Shown here in pieces: positions 24,328-33,503 of a stretch of DNA of 64,000 bases (position 1 is the first letter of the stretch; each line of letters starts with the position of its first letter). Source of the DNA: Cladopsammia gracilis (lineage: Eukaryota; Cnidaria; Anthozoa; Scleractinia; Dendrophylliidae). Under the pieces are notes generated by a model. That model saw nothing but the letters and a program-made list of their open reading frames with translations, was not told where the DNA came from and did not search any database. The stretch covers positions 640,001 to 704,000 of the forward strand of contig JAJGOT010000294.1 of assembly GCA_022457155.1 (NCBI GenBank), given 5' to 3'. The translations under genes and the position numbers were made by a program.

Positions 24328-24761
24328 TACCGTCGCTTGCAACTACCTGTCCACACGCGTGACAAAAACATGTTCTGCTGGCCAATCAAAATTCAAAGTT
24401 TTGACAATCAAACTTCAAAGTTTACCCGCCCAAAGTTCACCTGTCTTCGCATCTACGCGCAGCCCTCTTCCAACTTCCCTATGTGAATGAAGTTGTGCGA
24501 GTTCTATCACTTGGTTTCGTAAATCACTTGACAGTGGAACACCTTGCTTGAAATTCCTGCCAAACTTATTTATTGTAAACGCCATGTCTTCAGTTGCCAA
24601 ACGGTGGATAAATCAGCTACGATCATTTGCGTAAGTGGCGCCAAAACCTCCCCAAGTGGGCGGGTAAACTTTGAAGTTTGATTGTCAAAACTTTGAATTT
24701 TGATTGGCCAGCAGAACATGTTTTTGTCACGCGTGTGGACAGGTAGTTGCAAGCGACGGTA
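24328..24761. mobile_element. Foldback element with about 105-bp inverted repeats
   Basis: The left arm TACCGTCGCTTGCAACTACC...GTTTACCCGCCCA matches the right arm TGGGCGGGTAAACT...GGTAGTTGCAAGCGACGGTA nearly perfectly. The spacer is about 220 bp of non-coding DNA. Confidence 0.85.
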
Positions 24762-25059
24762 CCTCAATAAATTGTTGTTGTTGGTGTTGTGTCCTTACAA
24801 AAAAGTGTCACTTTCTCGGCCTTTTGGCAATTTTAATGCTATCATTGCTTGCAGCCTTCTACCTCTTTGACGTCCTTTGTCTGCTAACAGCATCAGTTGC
24901 CGGTCTTATTGCTGGGTTGTAGCCAATGTTTAGTATAAATCGTCTTTGTTCAAGTAAATCCACATGTTTCGGAGGTCCATCAAAGATGTAAATTTTTTTT
25001 AATTTTTATAATTTTTTTTTGTAACAACAGTGGCGGATCCAGCGGGAGGGTCGGGGCGG

Positions 25060-25380
25060 TCCGGACCCCCCCCCCCCCCCCTTTCCCCATCAGACCTGTG
25101 TCTCCCATGTGGTTCATAGAAATAATAAAATAAAATTGTTTTTCCACGAATTGACTGATTGTCAAGTTTTTGACTTAACAAACGCTTTTCGACCCTCAGG
25201 AATACCGGAAATGGCGTTTTAGAGGGTAAAATCGGAAAAAATTTTCCGAGAACATGCACCCGGACCCCCGCTTTCGGAAATTCCTGGATCCGCCCCTGAA
25301 CAAGGAACTAGCGAGCAGCACACAGCAACGAAATCTTGTTGACTCAAGGTTTACTCTGGGGGGGGGGGGGGGAGGGGGTA
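25060..25380. repeat. Poly-C/poly-G containing dispersed repeat
   Basis: Contains a C20 run near 25062-25083 within GGCGGATCCAGCGGGAGGG and a G14 run near 25358-25371. Related G-run repeats (GGGGGTACTC...GGGGATGCTCCGCC) recur at about 53930-54000 and 55268-55330. Confidence 0.6.
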
Positions 25381-25844
25381 CTCATACTCAACAAAGTTTT
25401 GTACGGGGATGCTCCGCCCCGAGGTCCAAACCCTTACCCTTTCATATAGCGTTTTTGACAAGAAAGGTACCCCTTTCATATACCTTTCATTGAAAATGGT
25501 ACCCGTTTGATATAGCCTTGACGCGCGTCTGCTTGATATATTTTGACAGTTTTTCCTACCCTTTTTATCTCGTTAATGCGCTTGCGCATTAAGCGAGATT
25601 TCGAAGTCGAGTACTAAAAAGGGACAAAAGTTGTTAACAAAATTTTGTGGACTTTTGTCCGGGGGGGTTTCTTGTTCCTTCTTTATAGAAGCTATGTTAG
25701 GGCATTGAGGATATGGTTGGTTAAAGCGGTTAGGATTTCAAGAAGGGCGTCACATACTGCCACTAAAATGTTTGGGGAGCACCCCCGGACCTATTGTTAA
25801 TTTCCCTAGGGTATTGGGATGTCAGAACTTGTGATGAACTTGTC

Positions 25845-26470
25845 ATATCTCACATTACGTTACCGCAAAGGTATTAGTTCTTCTTAAATTTCGATATCTC
25901 ACGTTACCTATCAGTTTCAATCATTTGTCGTAAAGCCATTATAGCTACTTTAAAAGGGTAAAAATAGGTTAAATGCGTTTTCTTGGGAAACGTAGTTTGA
26001 GAATTTCACGGTGTATTTTACCTATGGAGAGGTTATAAGAAAGTTAAATGGGACAGGAAAGTTTGTGTGTTAATATGAGCGGTATGGCATGGTAAACATG
26101 TCATAGTTGTGTTGATTTTTTGGCTTATAATGATGACGGTTGAATGGAATTGCGGCAAGCCTTCAATGGCTTAAATTTTTGCGTCTTTTGCGTACTGTTA
26201 CATAATGAAACTGTAATAGCAATTGTCATATTTCACATTACGTCACTGCAAAGATATTAAAATTCTTAGTTTCGATATCTCACGTTACGTATCAATATTT
26301 AAAATTTTCAATCATTTGTCGTAAAGCCATTCAAGCTGCTTTCGAGAATGGTAAAAATAGGTCAAATACGTTTTCTTGGGAAACGTAGTTTGAGAATTTC
26401 ACGGTCTATTTTTACGAATGGAGACGTTATTGGACGGGAAAGTTTGTGTTTTAATATGAGCGATATGGCA
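25845..26470 (+). repeat. Diverged direct duplication of about 240 bp
   Basis: The block TCATATCTCACATTACGTTA ... GTTTGTGTGTTAATATGAGCGGTATGGCA (about 25845-26092) recurs with scattered differences at about 26225-26470, including the exact stretch CGTTTTCTTGGGAAACGTAG. No coding content. Function unknown. Confidence 0.8.
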
Positions 26471-27043
26471 GAGCAAAATAGCATGAACTTTGCGTTTGTA
26501 TGCAATAGTATGGGAAAGACGTCATAGTTTTATTAGTTTAGCTACCGTGCACAAGGAAATTTTGACTGAATTTGTTTTGCGGGAGGAAATTTTTGCGCGT
26601 CGGGACACCTTAAATTTCTGCTGGGAGGAAATGTTTGCGGATTTCTGGTCAAGTATAAATAAAATCCAAGGCATCGGTATTAAACAATTTCACTTCCTGA
26701 CCGGAGGTTTTTATAGTTCTCCTAGTTATATGGTTGCTGTTCTGGCGCCAATATGAGCATAAACAACGAGAAAACTAGTGAGTGAATTATTGTACGTTGT
26801 TGTAAATATGTATCAGTATTATGATAACAGTCTCTGGTTCTTTTGAGGACGTGTGTGGAGTTGAATCGGGAATACAGATGACTGTTGTGCCGGTCGCCTC
26901 GGAGTTATGATAGCAATATATTCACTGTTGAAAAGTTCTTGTTAAGCCGATATACATCATTAAAACAAGTAATTTTTTCTGCGCGAGTATATTTCTGCGG
27001 TGGAAAATTTAATACAAAATAAAGTAATACTGCATAATAATGC

Positions 27044-27049
27044 AACGAC
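27044..27049 (+). other. Left target-site duplication AACGAC
   Basis: Six bases directly repeated at 44824-44829. Only host DNA lies outside. Confidence 0.95.
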
Positions 27050-27440
27050 AGTAGTAATAAGAGGCACCTTAGCTCACTTCACATCACCCATAAAAGTATC
27101 GAATTTTATCCGTTTCATTTCCTCGTTAAATCTTTCAAGATATTTTCAAAAAATCCTCGTTAAATTTCCAAAATTGTCGTTAATTTAGTGTATTTTGGAA
27201 ATTCTCCTCGGTAAAAACCCAGTGGGTAACCATCTTACCCATTTTTGAGAAAAATCTGGCTCACTTTCCAGATAATTCACAACTCGCGAGCTCACTTTCC
27301 AAAAAAACACACACATCCCCTCATGAGCCACTTTCCAAAAAACACACATCCTCACGAGCCATTTTCCAGATCAATAAAACGCAATAATTTGGTATAACCA
27401 TATGGAAGTGTATCCAATCCAGTTTCAACCTTATTCAAAC
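27050..27440 (+). repeat. Polinton left terminal inverted repeat (391 bp)
   Basis: Identical to the reverse complement of 44433-44823. It contains internal repeats: GAGCTCACTTTCCA-like boxes four times (27257-27370) and CCTCGTTAAAT twice (27121-27165). Its inner 89 bp encode the C-terminus and stop codon of PolB. Confidence 0.97.
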
Positions 27441-30400
27441 ATCTTTTATCGTAAACAAACCGAAAGTCTTTCTCTTGATATTGATTAAAAACTTCTTTTG
27501 TTTTTGGATCTCTTGTGATTTTCTGCTCATTGACAAGAGTGATTCTTTCTTTCTGACGGTTGATGATTTCCTTCATTCCTTTCATATTCAGATATTGACT
27601 GTTTTCGTGATTTAGTGTGAAACCTTTTACTTTACAAGTAATTTTACCTTTTGACGTCACATAGCTATAAGATTTTGGGCCAGAACCGCACCACTCAACA
27701 ATTTTATCACCTCCAAGCTCATCCGTTAGTTCACCAAGCATATCACCGGTTTCGATTGTTTTACCTCCCGGCCTTTGTACATACCAACAACTGTCGGTAT
27801 CAAATCCGAGCACCTGTTCTCCGAGAGTATCCAAAACACCGTACAACTTTAGACGCGCATGACTTGTTGTGAATGCGGCAATAAAAATATTTGTGTTGTT
27901 TGCATTATCCACAAACTGATCTTTCAAATCATACGTCATCTGCACCATGTCTTCAGTGAGGAACTGAATGAAAAGATTTTCAATGTTATCATCGAGCAAA
28001 ATTTTGTAAAACTCTTTTGATTCGGTTACATATTTGTGTTGATTCATGTTGTTACGCTGACCAAACTTTCCCCAAAGACTATTCAGACATATTTTCGCAA
28101 TTGCCCTCCTTCCAGGATTAAATTCTATTTTTCCTAACTCAATTCCCAAACGTTCTTTGACAACCTGTCTAAAATGCTCTTCTGACTCATATTTACATCC
28201 AGGACCGGTTTTGAGTTCAGAGCTTTCCAATTTGATCTTCATGAACTTTTTAACATATTCTTTGAAAAGATCGCTAGATGTCTCTTTGAAATTCCAAACC
28301 TCATAAATCTTTTCAATCTTATATCCCTTTTCAAGCGCTTTTTGTATCTCGTTTGTACACCATGTTCCGATAAATGATCTTTCAGAGTTCGTATGTAAAC
28401 ATTCTTGTTGTTTTGTTTCTGCACACGTTCGACAAAGAGGAAACAGCAACTTTTCAGCCTTATCGCATTTTATTTTTACCGGTAAAACAGGATGATAAAG
28501 CCCTCGAGGTGGAACCACTTTACATTTTATGAACCCGAACCATTTTTTATCAAACCTTTTGGGATTGAAAATCTTTTCAGGATGACCGATAGGGTATTCC
28601 TCGTAGAATTGAACTGTTGGATACAGGCTGACAAAATCAGCATACGCACCCGATTCATTCTCTTTGAAATCATGGGTTAGCTTTGTAATATTTGTTCGAC
28701 CACCAAAGAAGGCATCTCTGGGGTTAAGCGGCTCCACAAAATCACGTTTCCAATCGCTTTTCATGAAAGATTTGAATTTGGTATTTCGCAGGAGTTCACA
28801 CTCATAGATTTCAACAAGATTATACCCACTATTAATAATCTTATTATTTTTTTCCATCGTACGACGATGAAGAGTTTTCATATCCATCTGATTTTTGGAA
28901 TTTATCGTATCTGAATCGAAGCATTTATTGCAACCGTGCCAAAAACATCCCTGAAATTCATAGACAGTATTTGTTGCTTCGCAAAATCCATCGACACATG
29001 GTGCACCCTTGATGCACTCAAGTTTTTTCTCACCACCGTTGAGAGCGTGTTGAATCTTAATTCCGTGTTTTTCAGATAGAAAATCTAACCATGCGATGCT
29101 TATTTTCGAATAATTTTCCTGTCGTGTGGTATCTTTTACGACAGCGATTGTTCCTGGTTCCAAATAGTTAGCTCTGAAAATTGTCATGCACACACTTGCG
29201 ATTGTGATATATTGAAGCGGATCGATATTTTCGAGTTCGATAAACTCTTCACGAAACATCATCATCGATCTTCGAAGAATATCAACGTCAGACCTACAAT
29301 AATCGATAAGCTCTTTTTGGAAATCAAAAACATAGTTTTCTTTAACACGAGCATCGTGCCATTCGTGAAAAGCTTTTCTATCATCTTTCTTCATCTGATC
29401 ATAACCATAGTGTTTCTTGCTCGGAATCGGTCCTACATAGTTTTGGTGACACTTTTTGTTGAAATAATGGGGGAAATAACCTTTTTTCAGTTCTTTCAAT
29501 CCAAACGTTTTTGGGAATGATGCTAACCTATTCTGAACAAAATTCAAACTATCTATGAATCTTATTTTGAATGACTTGATCTCCATCGACATTATTTTTG
29601 TACCTGAATATATAATATCGGGTTTTACGATATTTTCTACGCACCATTTCAAGATAAACTGAGCATCATAACCTTTTGAATTATGCGCAATGAAGGTATA
29701 TCCTTTATGCTTCTGCTCCATCTTCTTCTTTCCCTTCTCATCCTCCACCTCATACTCCTCAAACATAAACTTGCAGAACTCTTCAATTGTGTGAAAGACC
29801 CACTCATTTCCTTTAAAATCTTGTACCACAGCTAAATTTACTTCGTGAATACCTGTCTCTTGAACACATTCCAAGTCAAAAAACATATAGTTTTCCGTAT
29901 ATGTTTGGCAAGAGAAACATTCGTATTCTTCAGTACAGCCTGTACATTTTCCTCCTTTGCATTGTGTATTTCTCATAAAACATTCATGGGTTGTTAAATC
30001 GCAGTAAACTTTGCAGTTGGAACATTTTGAATGTCCGCAAATGTGGGTCTTTAGGTTATGAATCGTTCCATCTCTATCTTCTGAAGTTACGATTATTCTC
30101 TCGCATTTCAAACATTTTCCTACATTTTCACACACAATGTCGGGTTCTCCCCATTTTGATCTGTCTCGTTTATGTTCTTCATAACAATCTAATCCAAAAA
30201 AAGATCTATTACACTTGTCGCATGGAATTGGTGGTTTAGAGCACTTTTTTCCGTCAGGAAAAGATTTGAAACAAGCGATACATTTTGTCGGACATCTATG
30301 CTTATCTCTATGTTCATAGGGTTTCTTGCATGTATGACAATAATAATCTTTACAAAGAAACCCCGGCATACTTGTAATGACATCGTAATGATTTTGATTT

Positions 30401-31632
30401 TTCAAAAGGTAGATCTTACTCGCATTTTCAAAAGGAGCGGCTGTGAAAATGATCTCGTTAAACTGGTCAGCATCAACGATATTAATCTCTACTTTCAAGT
30501 GTTCAGAAAATCTTTTCACATCTTCAAGAGTAGACCCAAATAAAATGATCGGAACATTAGCTTCTTCGTGAAGTTTCTTTGCCTCCTCTTCCTGCAGTTT
30601 TCTCGAAGCATTGAATCCGTTTTTCAATTGCGAACTTGTCCATCTATCTTTGTTAATATTTGCCACCGCTGTTACAATTGCTCTGGCAAGACATATACTA
30701 TCACTGTTTTTAATCGTTATGACTGACTTTTTTCTTGAAACATTGTCTTTGGTTACACGCAATCGTCCTTTACCCCGAGGAACCATTATCGTCTGAATCT
30801 CTATCTCAACCTCACTAATCGGTACATCCTTGTATTCAACGAATCTAGCTATCTGTTCGACCAGATCCGTCTCAAGGTTATCTGTGATTGTGATCAGTTT
30901 TGTACTGACCGGTTTTTGCCAACTCGGATGGCTAAGTATCCATCGAATTTTGTCACCGTTTTGTAACCCTCTCTCTCTTATTACTTTCGATCCGATCTCT
31001 AACAATAATATTGCGATATCGATATCGTGCATCGCTGCACGTGGGTTTATTATCTTTACATTGAATTTATCGAAAAACGATTTGAACTTTCTACTTTCCT
31101 TTGAAGATATCTTGATTATCTCATACGAAACTTTATGTTCAACCCCTTTCACGCGAAGCGTGTCAAGCTCGTTGTTGAGCAGCTCTCTTTTTGAAAACAG
31201 CTGTTTTCTCTGCTTTTTGTTATTTTTCAACTTTTTATTAACCTTTTGGAGTTTTTTCTTGAGCCGCTTGATCTGTTTCTCTTTTGTCTTATTATCCGCC
31301 GGAACAACCCCCGAAGGCGCTTCAAAGTTTTTCTCTTCTCTTTTCTGTCTTCGGGTTTGTTTGGGTTTCATCTGATAAGGTTTTGGTCCTGCTTTTGATG
31401 GTCTATGTGTAGCTGATGGGGGAGGTGATGGTTCATCTATAAAAGTAACGATTCCGCGTTGTGGGAGAGGTGAAGGTTCATCTATAAATTCCACAACCCC
31501 TCGTGGTGGTGGAGTATTTAATCTACTTTCAATGAATTCAATCAGCTCCGCCTTCCTCCTATAACGTGAATAACCTTTCATGCGATGCTCACGTGCAAAT
31601 GCCTTAAGCTGTTCAACAGTTTTTGAATCCAT
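27352..31632 (-). CDS. polB: Protein-primed family B DNA polymerase with SAP-like, OTU-like and zinc-ribbon N-terminus
   Basis: 1426 residues, long for a Polinton polymerase. Residues 1-38 form a SAP-like helix-extended-helix motif (putative DNA binding). Residues 110-160 are a basic coiled coil. About 305-420 resembles an OTU-type cysteine protease fold with D311, C314 and H415 in order. Residues 430-580 hold many CxxC pairs (zinc ribbons). Exonuclease motifs: FDLE (D586/E588), AHNSKGYD (N651-D656) and YCRSD (Y778/D782). Polymerase motifs: A, D999-SLYP; B, K1180-xxxNSLWG; C, DTD at 1278-1280. An EFQGCFWHGC insert (892-901) is typical of this group. It should replicate the element by protein priming. 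The ATG is at 31632 and the stop lies inside the left TIR, so the C-terminus is also duplicated in the right TIR. The OTU assignment is from motif order only. Confidence 0.95.
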   Translation of the reverse strand: MDSKTVEQLKAFAREHRMKGYSRYRRKAELIEFIESRLNTPPPRGVVEFIDEPSPLPQRGIVTFIDEPSPPPSATHRPSKAGPKPYQMKPKQTRRQKREEKNFEAPSGVVPADNKTKEKQIKRLKKKLQKVNKKLKNNKKQRKQLFSKRELLNNELDTLRVKGVEHKVSYEIIKISSKESRKFKSFFDKFNVKIINPRAAMHDIDIAILLLEIGSKVIRERGLQNGDKIRWILSHPSWQKPVSTKLITITDNLETDLVEQIARFVEYKDVPISEVEIEIQTIMVPRGKGRLRVTKDNVSRKKSVITIKNSDSICLARAIVTAVANINKDRWTSSQLKNGFNASRKLQEEEAKKLHEEANVPIILFGSTLEDVKRFSEHLKVEINIVDADQFNEIIFTAAPFENASKIYLLKNQNHYDVITSMPGFLCKDYYCHTCKKPYEHRDKHRCPTKCIACFKSFPDGKKCSKPPIPCDKCNRSFFGLDCYEEHKRDRSKWGEPDIVCENVGKCLKCERIIVTSEDRDGTIHNLKTHICGHSKCSNCKVYCDLTTHECFMRNTQCKGGKCTGCTEEYECFSCQTYTENYMFFDLECVQETGIHEVNLAVVQDFKGNEWVFHTIEEFCKFMFEEYEVEDEKGKKKMEQKHKGYTFIAHNSKGYDAQFILKWCVENIVKPDIIYSGTKIMSMEIKSFKIRFIDSLNFVQNRLASFPKTFGLKELKKGYFPHYFNKKCHQNYVGPIPSKKHYGYDQMKKDDRKAFHEWHDARVKENYVFDFQKELIDYCRSDVDILRRSMMMFREEFIELENIDPLQYITIASVCMTIFRANYLEPGTIAVVKDTTRQENYSKISIAWLDFLSEKHGIKIQHALNGGEKKLECIKGAPCVDGFCEATNTVYEFQGCFWHGCNKCFDSDTINSKNQMDMKTLHRRTMEKNNKIINSGYNLVEIYECELLRNTKFKSFMKSDWKRDFVEPLNPRDAFFGGRTNITKLTHDFKENESGAYADFVSLYPTVQFYEEYPIGHPEKIFNPKRFDKKWFGFIKCKVVPPRGLYHPVLPVKIKCDKAEKLLFPLCRTCAETKQQECLHTNSERSFIGTWCTNEIQKALEKGYKIEKIYEVWNFKETSSDLFKEYVKKFMKIKLESSELKTGPGCKYESEEHFRQVVKERLGIELGKIEFNPGRRAIAKICLNSLWGKFGQRNNMNQHKYVTESKEFYKILLDDNIENLFIQFLTEDMVQMTYDLKDQFVDNANNTNIFIAAFTTSHARLKLYGVLDTLGEQVLGFDTDSCWYVQRPGGKTIETGDMLGELTDELGGDKIVEWCGSGPKSYSYVTSKGKITCKVKGFTLNHENSQYLNMKGMKEIINRQKERITLVNEQKITRDPKTKEVFNQYQEKDFRFVYDKRCLNKVETGLDTLPYGYTKLLRFIDLENGS

Positions 31633-31687
31633 GTGTAAACTATGTATTACATCATACCCAAGATTTCTTTATTACCATTTTTTAAAA

Positions 31688-31719
31688 TTTCATTTCATGT
31701 AATTTCATATGAAATGAAA
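31688..31719 (-). terminator. 3' stem-loop after integrase
   Basis: An 11-bp perfect stem TTTCATTTCAT / ATGAAATGAAA with a 10-nt loop, 15 nt beyond the integrase stop (31734) and before the PolB start. It is one of a family of gene-end stem-loops in this element. Confidence 0.6.
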
Positions 31720-31733
31720 AAAAGCTTACATCA

Positions 31734-32717
31734 TTACAAGTCTTTCAGATCTTTCAGATCTATCCAAGAGTTGAATTTTTCTGGATAACCGCTCCACTTT
31801 ACTAACGCTTTACCTTTTCGAGCATCTCGTCGAATCACTTTCTCAATACGGTAAACATCTTGAACACTTGACGAAGTCAATTGCAACTCTTGCTCATAAA
31901 AAGTACCCGTTATCTCCTCACCCATCTCATCCTTTATTTTATAAGTTATCGGATTAGTGTATTGAATCTTATTGATAATAAAAATCTCTTCAGTCCAATT
32001 CGGTGTGTAACCTTTATCGAAAACAGGACGTTTATATTTTGATATTCGAACTTTATCACCAACTTTAAATTTCGGCTTATGCGTATTCATCCGTTTCATC
32101 TTTCCATACAGATTTAAGTAAACAGCACTTTCATTCTTTTTCTTCGACGCTTCCACAGGCGTCATCCCAATACTTCGGTGTTTTGTATTATTGTATTTTT
32201 TCAATATCTTCGGTAACACATCATAATACACGGTATTGTTTTGAACGGTGAACTGCTTAAACATTTTCTGTTTTATCGTACGGTTCCATCTTTCACAAAC
32301 AGTAGATTTTTCTTCATTCTCTGTCGAATATATTGTTATCTTATTTTTATCCAACAGTTCTTTCATATTCTTATTGTAATACTCTTTACCCTTATCAGTC
32401 CATAACATTTTCGGTTTTCTTCCTTCTTTGAATATTGTTTTGAACGCTTCTGTAACGGTCTCTCCCATTTTATTCTTCAGCGGTACAATCCAACCGTATT
32501 TACTGAAAACATCTAACACCATGAGAAGATATCGATATCCCTTATTCCACTTACTTAATTTCTGCATCTCAACAAGGTCAGAACACCATATCTCATCGAT
32601 ACCATTAACAATAACACGCCGCCGAGTAAACTTTCGTCTTATAGGTTTATGCAACTCGTCAGCTAACTTTTCTTGCCACGTCTCTACGTTTTTACTCGGC
32701 GGCCTTATCCGTTTTTT
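31734..32717 (-). CDS. int: Retroviral-type DDE integrase with C-terminal chromodomain, expressed by -1 frameshift?
   Basis: Catalytic triad D (CSDLVEM), D (WTDKGKEYYN) and E (CERWNRT), with 60 and 33 residues between them, followed by an SH3-like region. A chromodomain lies at the C-terminus (YRIEKVI...KALVKWSGY...WIDLKDL). It should insert the element with 6-bp duplications, and the chromodomain may steer it to particular chromatin. There is no ATG before the first catalytic Asp: the first in-frame ATG (the Met of CSDLVEM) comes after it. The family-typical KLADELHKP region is preceded by open codons that reach back into the PLA2 gene, where the heptamer AAAAAAC puts the two frames together by a -1 shift. 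Start given here is that heptamer. Splicing is the alternative. Confidence 0.93.
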   Translation of the reverse strand, partial: KKRIRPPSKNVETWQEKLADELHKPIRRKFTRRRVIVNGIDEIWCSDLVEMQKLSKWNKGYRYLLMVLDVFSKYGWIVPLKNKMGETVTEAFKTIFKEGRKPKMLWTDKGKEYYNKNMKELLDKNKITIYSTENEEKSTVCERWNRTIKQKMFKQFTVQNNTVYYDVLPKILKKYNNTKHRSIGMTPVEASKKKNESAVYLNLYGKMKRMNTHKPKFKVGDKVRISKYKRPVFDKGYTPNWTEEIFIINKIQYTNPITYKIKDEMGEEITGTFYEQELQLTSSSVQDVYRIEKVIRRDARKGKALVKWSGYPEKFNSWIDLKDLKDL

Positions 32718-33304
32718 GAAGCACCCAGTCCAAGTATTCTTTTACCTTTTATAATCCCTTGAACAGCTGCAGTACCCCAGGGGCGATCTTTATATGGAAT
32801 TTTTGAAATTTCATCAAGCATTATATCATCTGCTTTATGTTTGTCTTTCAAACTTTGTGCTTTACTATATGCGATATCATGCTTTTGACAAATAGCATCA
32901 AGGTTATTTATTGGGTCTCTAATCTTTGGGTCATTTGATTTCAAACGCTTTTCTACTTTTGTTCCAGGACCACAGTAATTATATTTTTTAAAAGTTGGTG
33001 TTCGCATATGTAATTCTCCAAATTTTGATAAATGTTTTTGTATATCAACCTCACCACCGCGGTGAAGCGGATCGAGTCTTTTCGATAAGTCTCCTGTGAA
33101 ACTATCCAAACCCTGATCTATATACTTATTAATGCCTGATTTAATCTTTTTCTTTACAAAGTCTGATTTGACGGCTTTTGACGCCGCTATTTTTCCTAAA
33201 TTGTAAAGACTTTTCATACCTGATTTCATAGCTATCTCTCCAAGACTATGACTACCTTCCACATCAAAAAAGCCCCCACCATGTGAGGGCTGAACTAGTT
33301 TCCC
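32705..33304 (-). CDS. Phospholipase A2 domain protein (virion-associated type), entered by -1 frameshift?
   Basis: Carries the secreted/parvovirus-type PLA2 signature: calcium loop YCGPG and catalytic pair HD (CQKHDIAYS), separated by the usual spacing. The N-terminal part is basic and Lys-rich with a Gly/Phe motif. In DNA viruses such a domain opens endosomal membranes during entry, and in Polintons it is considered a virion protein. The open frame starts only two codons before the heptamer GGGAAAC and has no ATG at its beginning. The first in-frame ATG (33229) would drop about 25 residues but keep the PLA2 domain, so internal initiation is possible. In related elements, as I recall, the Cys-rich domain and PLA2 form one protein, which fits readthrough from the gene upstream. 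It ends three codons after a second heptamer leading into integrase. Confidence 0.85.
   Translation of the reverse strand, partial: GKLVQPSHGGGFFDVEGSHSLGEIAMKSGMKSLYNLGKIAASKAVKSDFVKKKIKSGINKYIDQGLDSFTGDLSKRLDPLHRGGEVDIQKHLSKFGELHMRTPTFKKYNYCGPGTKVEKRLKSNDPKIRDPINNLDAICQKHDIAYSKAQSLKDKHKADDIMLDEISKIPYKDRPWGTAAVQGIIKGKRILGLGASKNG
32711..32717 (-). promoter_or_regulatory. Candidate -1 ribosomal frameshift site, PLA2 to integrase
   Basis: On the minus strand A AAA AAC sits in the PLA2 reading phase (codons TCA AAA AAC GGA TAA), one sense codon before the PLA2 stop at 32705-32707. The integrase frame is exactly -1 and is open through the site (previous -1 stop eight codons upstream). Downstream, GCCGC...GTGGC could form a short stem. 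A AAA AAC is one of the most efficient known -1 heptamers in retroviruses. Confidence 0.75.
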
Positions 33305-33453
33305 GAACTCTTAATGAAACGGGTTTTCTTGATTCCACAATTAGCACAAGTGCACCAAAACATTGGTCTACCATTTTTAGCTGTCATATAACCGGATGGT
33401 TCAGTACAGCCAGTTTTTATTTTTTCCTTGACGCAATACGTTAACGGTTCCAT
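33295..33453 (-). CDS. 52-residue Cys-rich protein, DUF5679-like
   Basis: The short protein has Cys at positions 7, 16, 34, 36 and 39, a YCVKEK start and an ANCGIKKTRF end. This layout resembles the small DUF5679 zinc-ribbon domain found in large DNA viruses and Polintons. One Cys of the usual first knuckle appears replaced (CVKE). The ATG directly follows the motif CGTATAATAAA. Its stop codon TAG abuts a GGGAAAC heptamer, so it probably forms the N-terminal domain of a frameshift product with PLA2. The family call is from memory of the pattern. Confidence 0.65.
   Translation of the reverse strand: MEPLTYCVKEKIKTGCTEPSGYMTAKNGRPMFWCTCANCGIKKTRFIKSSGN
33298..33304 (-). promoter_or_regulatory. 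Candidate -1 ribosomal frameshift site, Cys-rich protein to PLA2
   Basis: G GGA AAC in the phase of the upstream 52-residue gene (codons TCG GGA AAC TAG), directly before its stop at 33295-33297. The PLA2 frame is exactly -1, with its preceding stop (TAA, 33311-33313) only two codons upstream of the heptamer. G GGA AAC is a proven slippery sequence in some retroviral gag-pro junctions. Confidence 0.72.
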
Positions 33454-33478
33454 TTTATTATACGAACTGTATAATAAA
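33454..33478 (-). promoter_or_regulatory. Stem-loop between protease and Cys-rich gene, with start-adjacent TATAATAAA
   Basis: Stem TTTATTATAC / GTATAATAAA (10 bp, loop GAACT). The downstream arm, read on the minus strand, is CGTATAATAAA abutting the ATG at 33453. It lies 26 nt after the protease stop. It may act as 3'-end signal for one gene and promoter for the next. Confidence 0.55.
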
Positions 33479-33503
33479 CTTTTTAATTTTAAAATTAATT
33501 GAA

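Larger units (their letters stand above)
22500..27043. other. Gene-poor region left of the Polinton
   Basis: No supported gene. Contains a 434-bp foldback (24328-24761), GC-rich low-complexity repeats at 25030-25380, and a diverged direct duplication (25845-26470). Several open frames of 60-90 codons have no coding features. Confidence 0.5.

Noticed and set aside
24805..24835. TTTCTCGGCCTTTTGGC resembling the 5' part of U2 snRNA
   Set aside because: Only about 16 nt match; the branch-recognition and Sm regions are absent.
30830..31375. 181-codon open frame on the plus strand
   Set aside because: Lies antisense within PolB; hydrophobic shadow of Lys/Glu-rich codons.
32654..33262. Non-AUG starts (TTG for integrase at 32654, GTG for PLA2 at 33262)
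   Set aside because: These are bacterial-style starts; in an animal element frameshift, splicing or internal ATG is more plausible.
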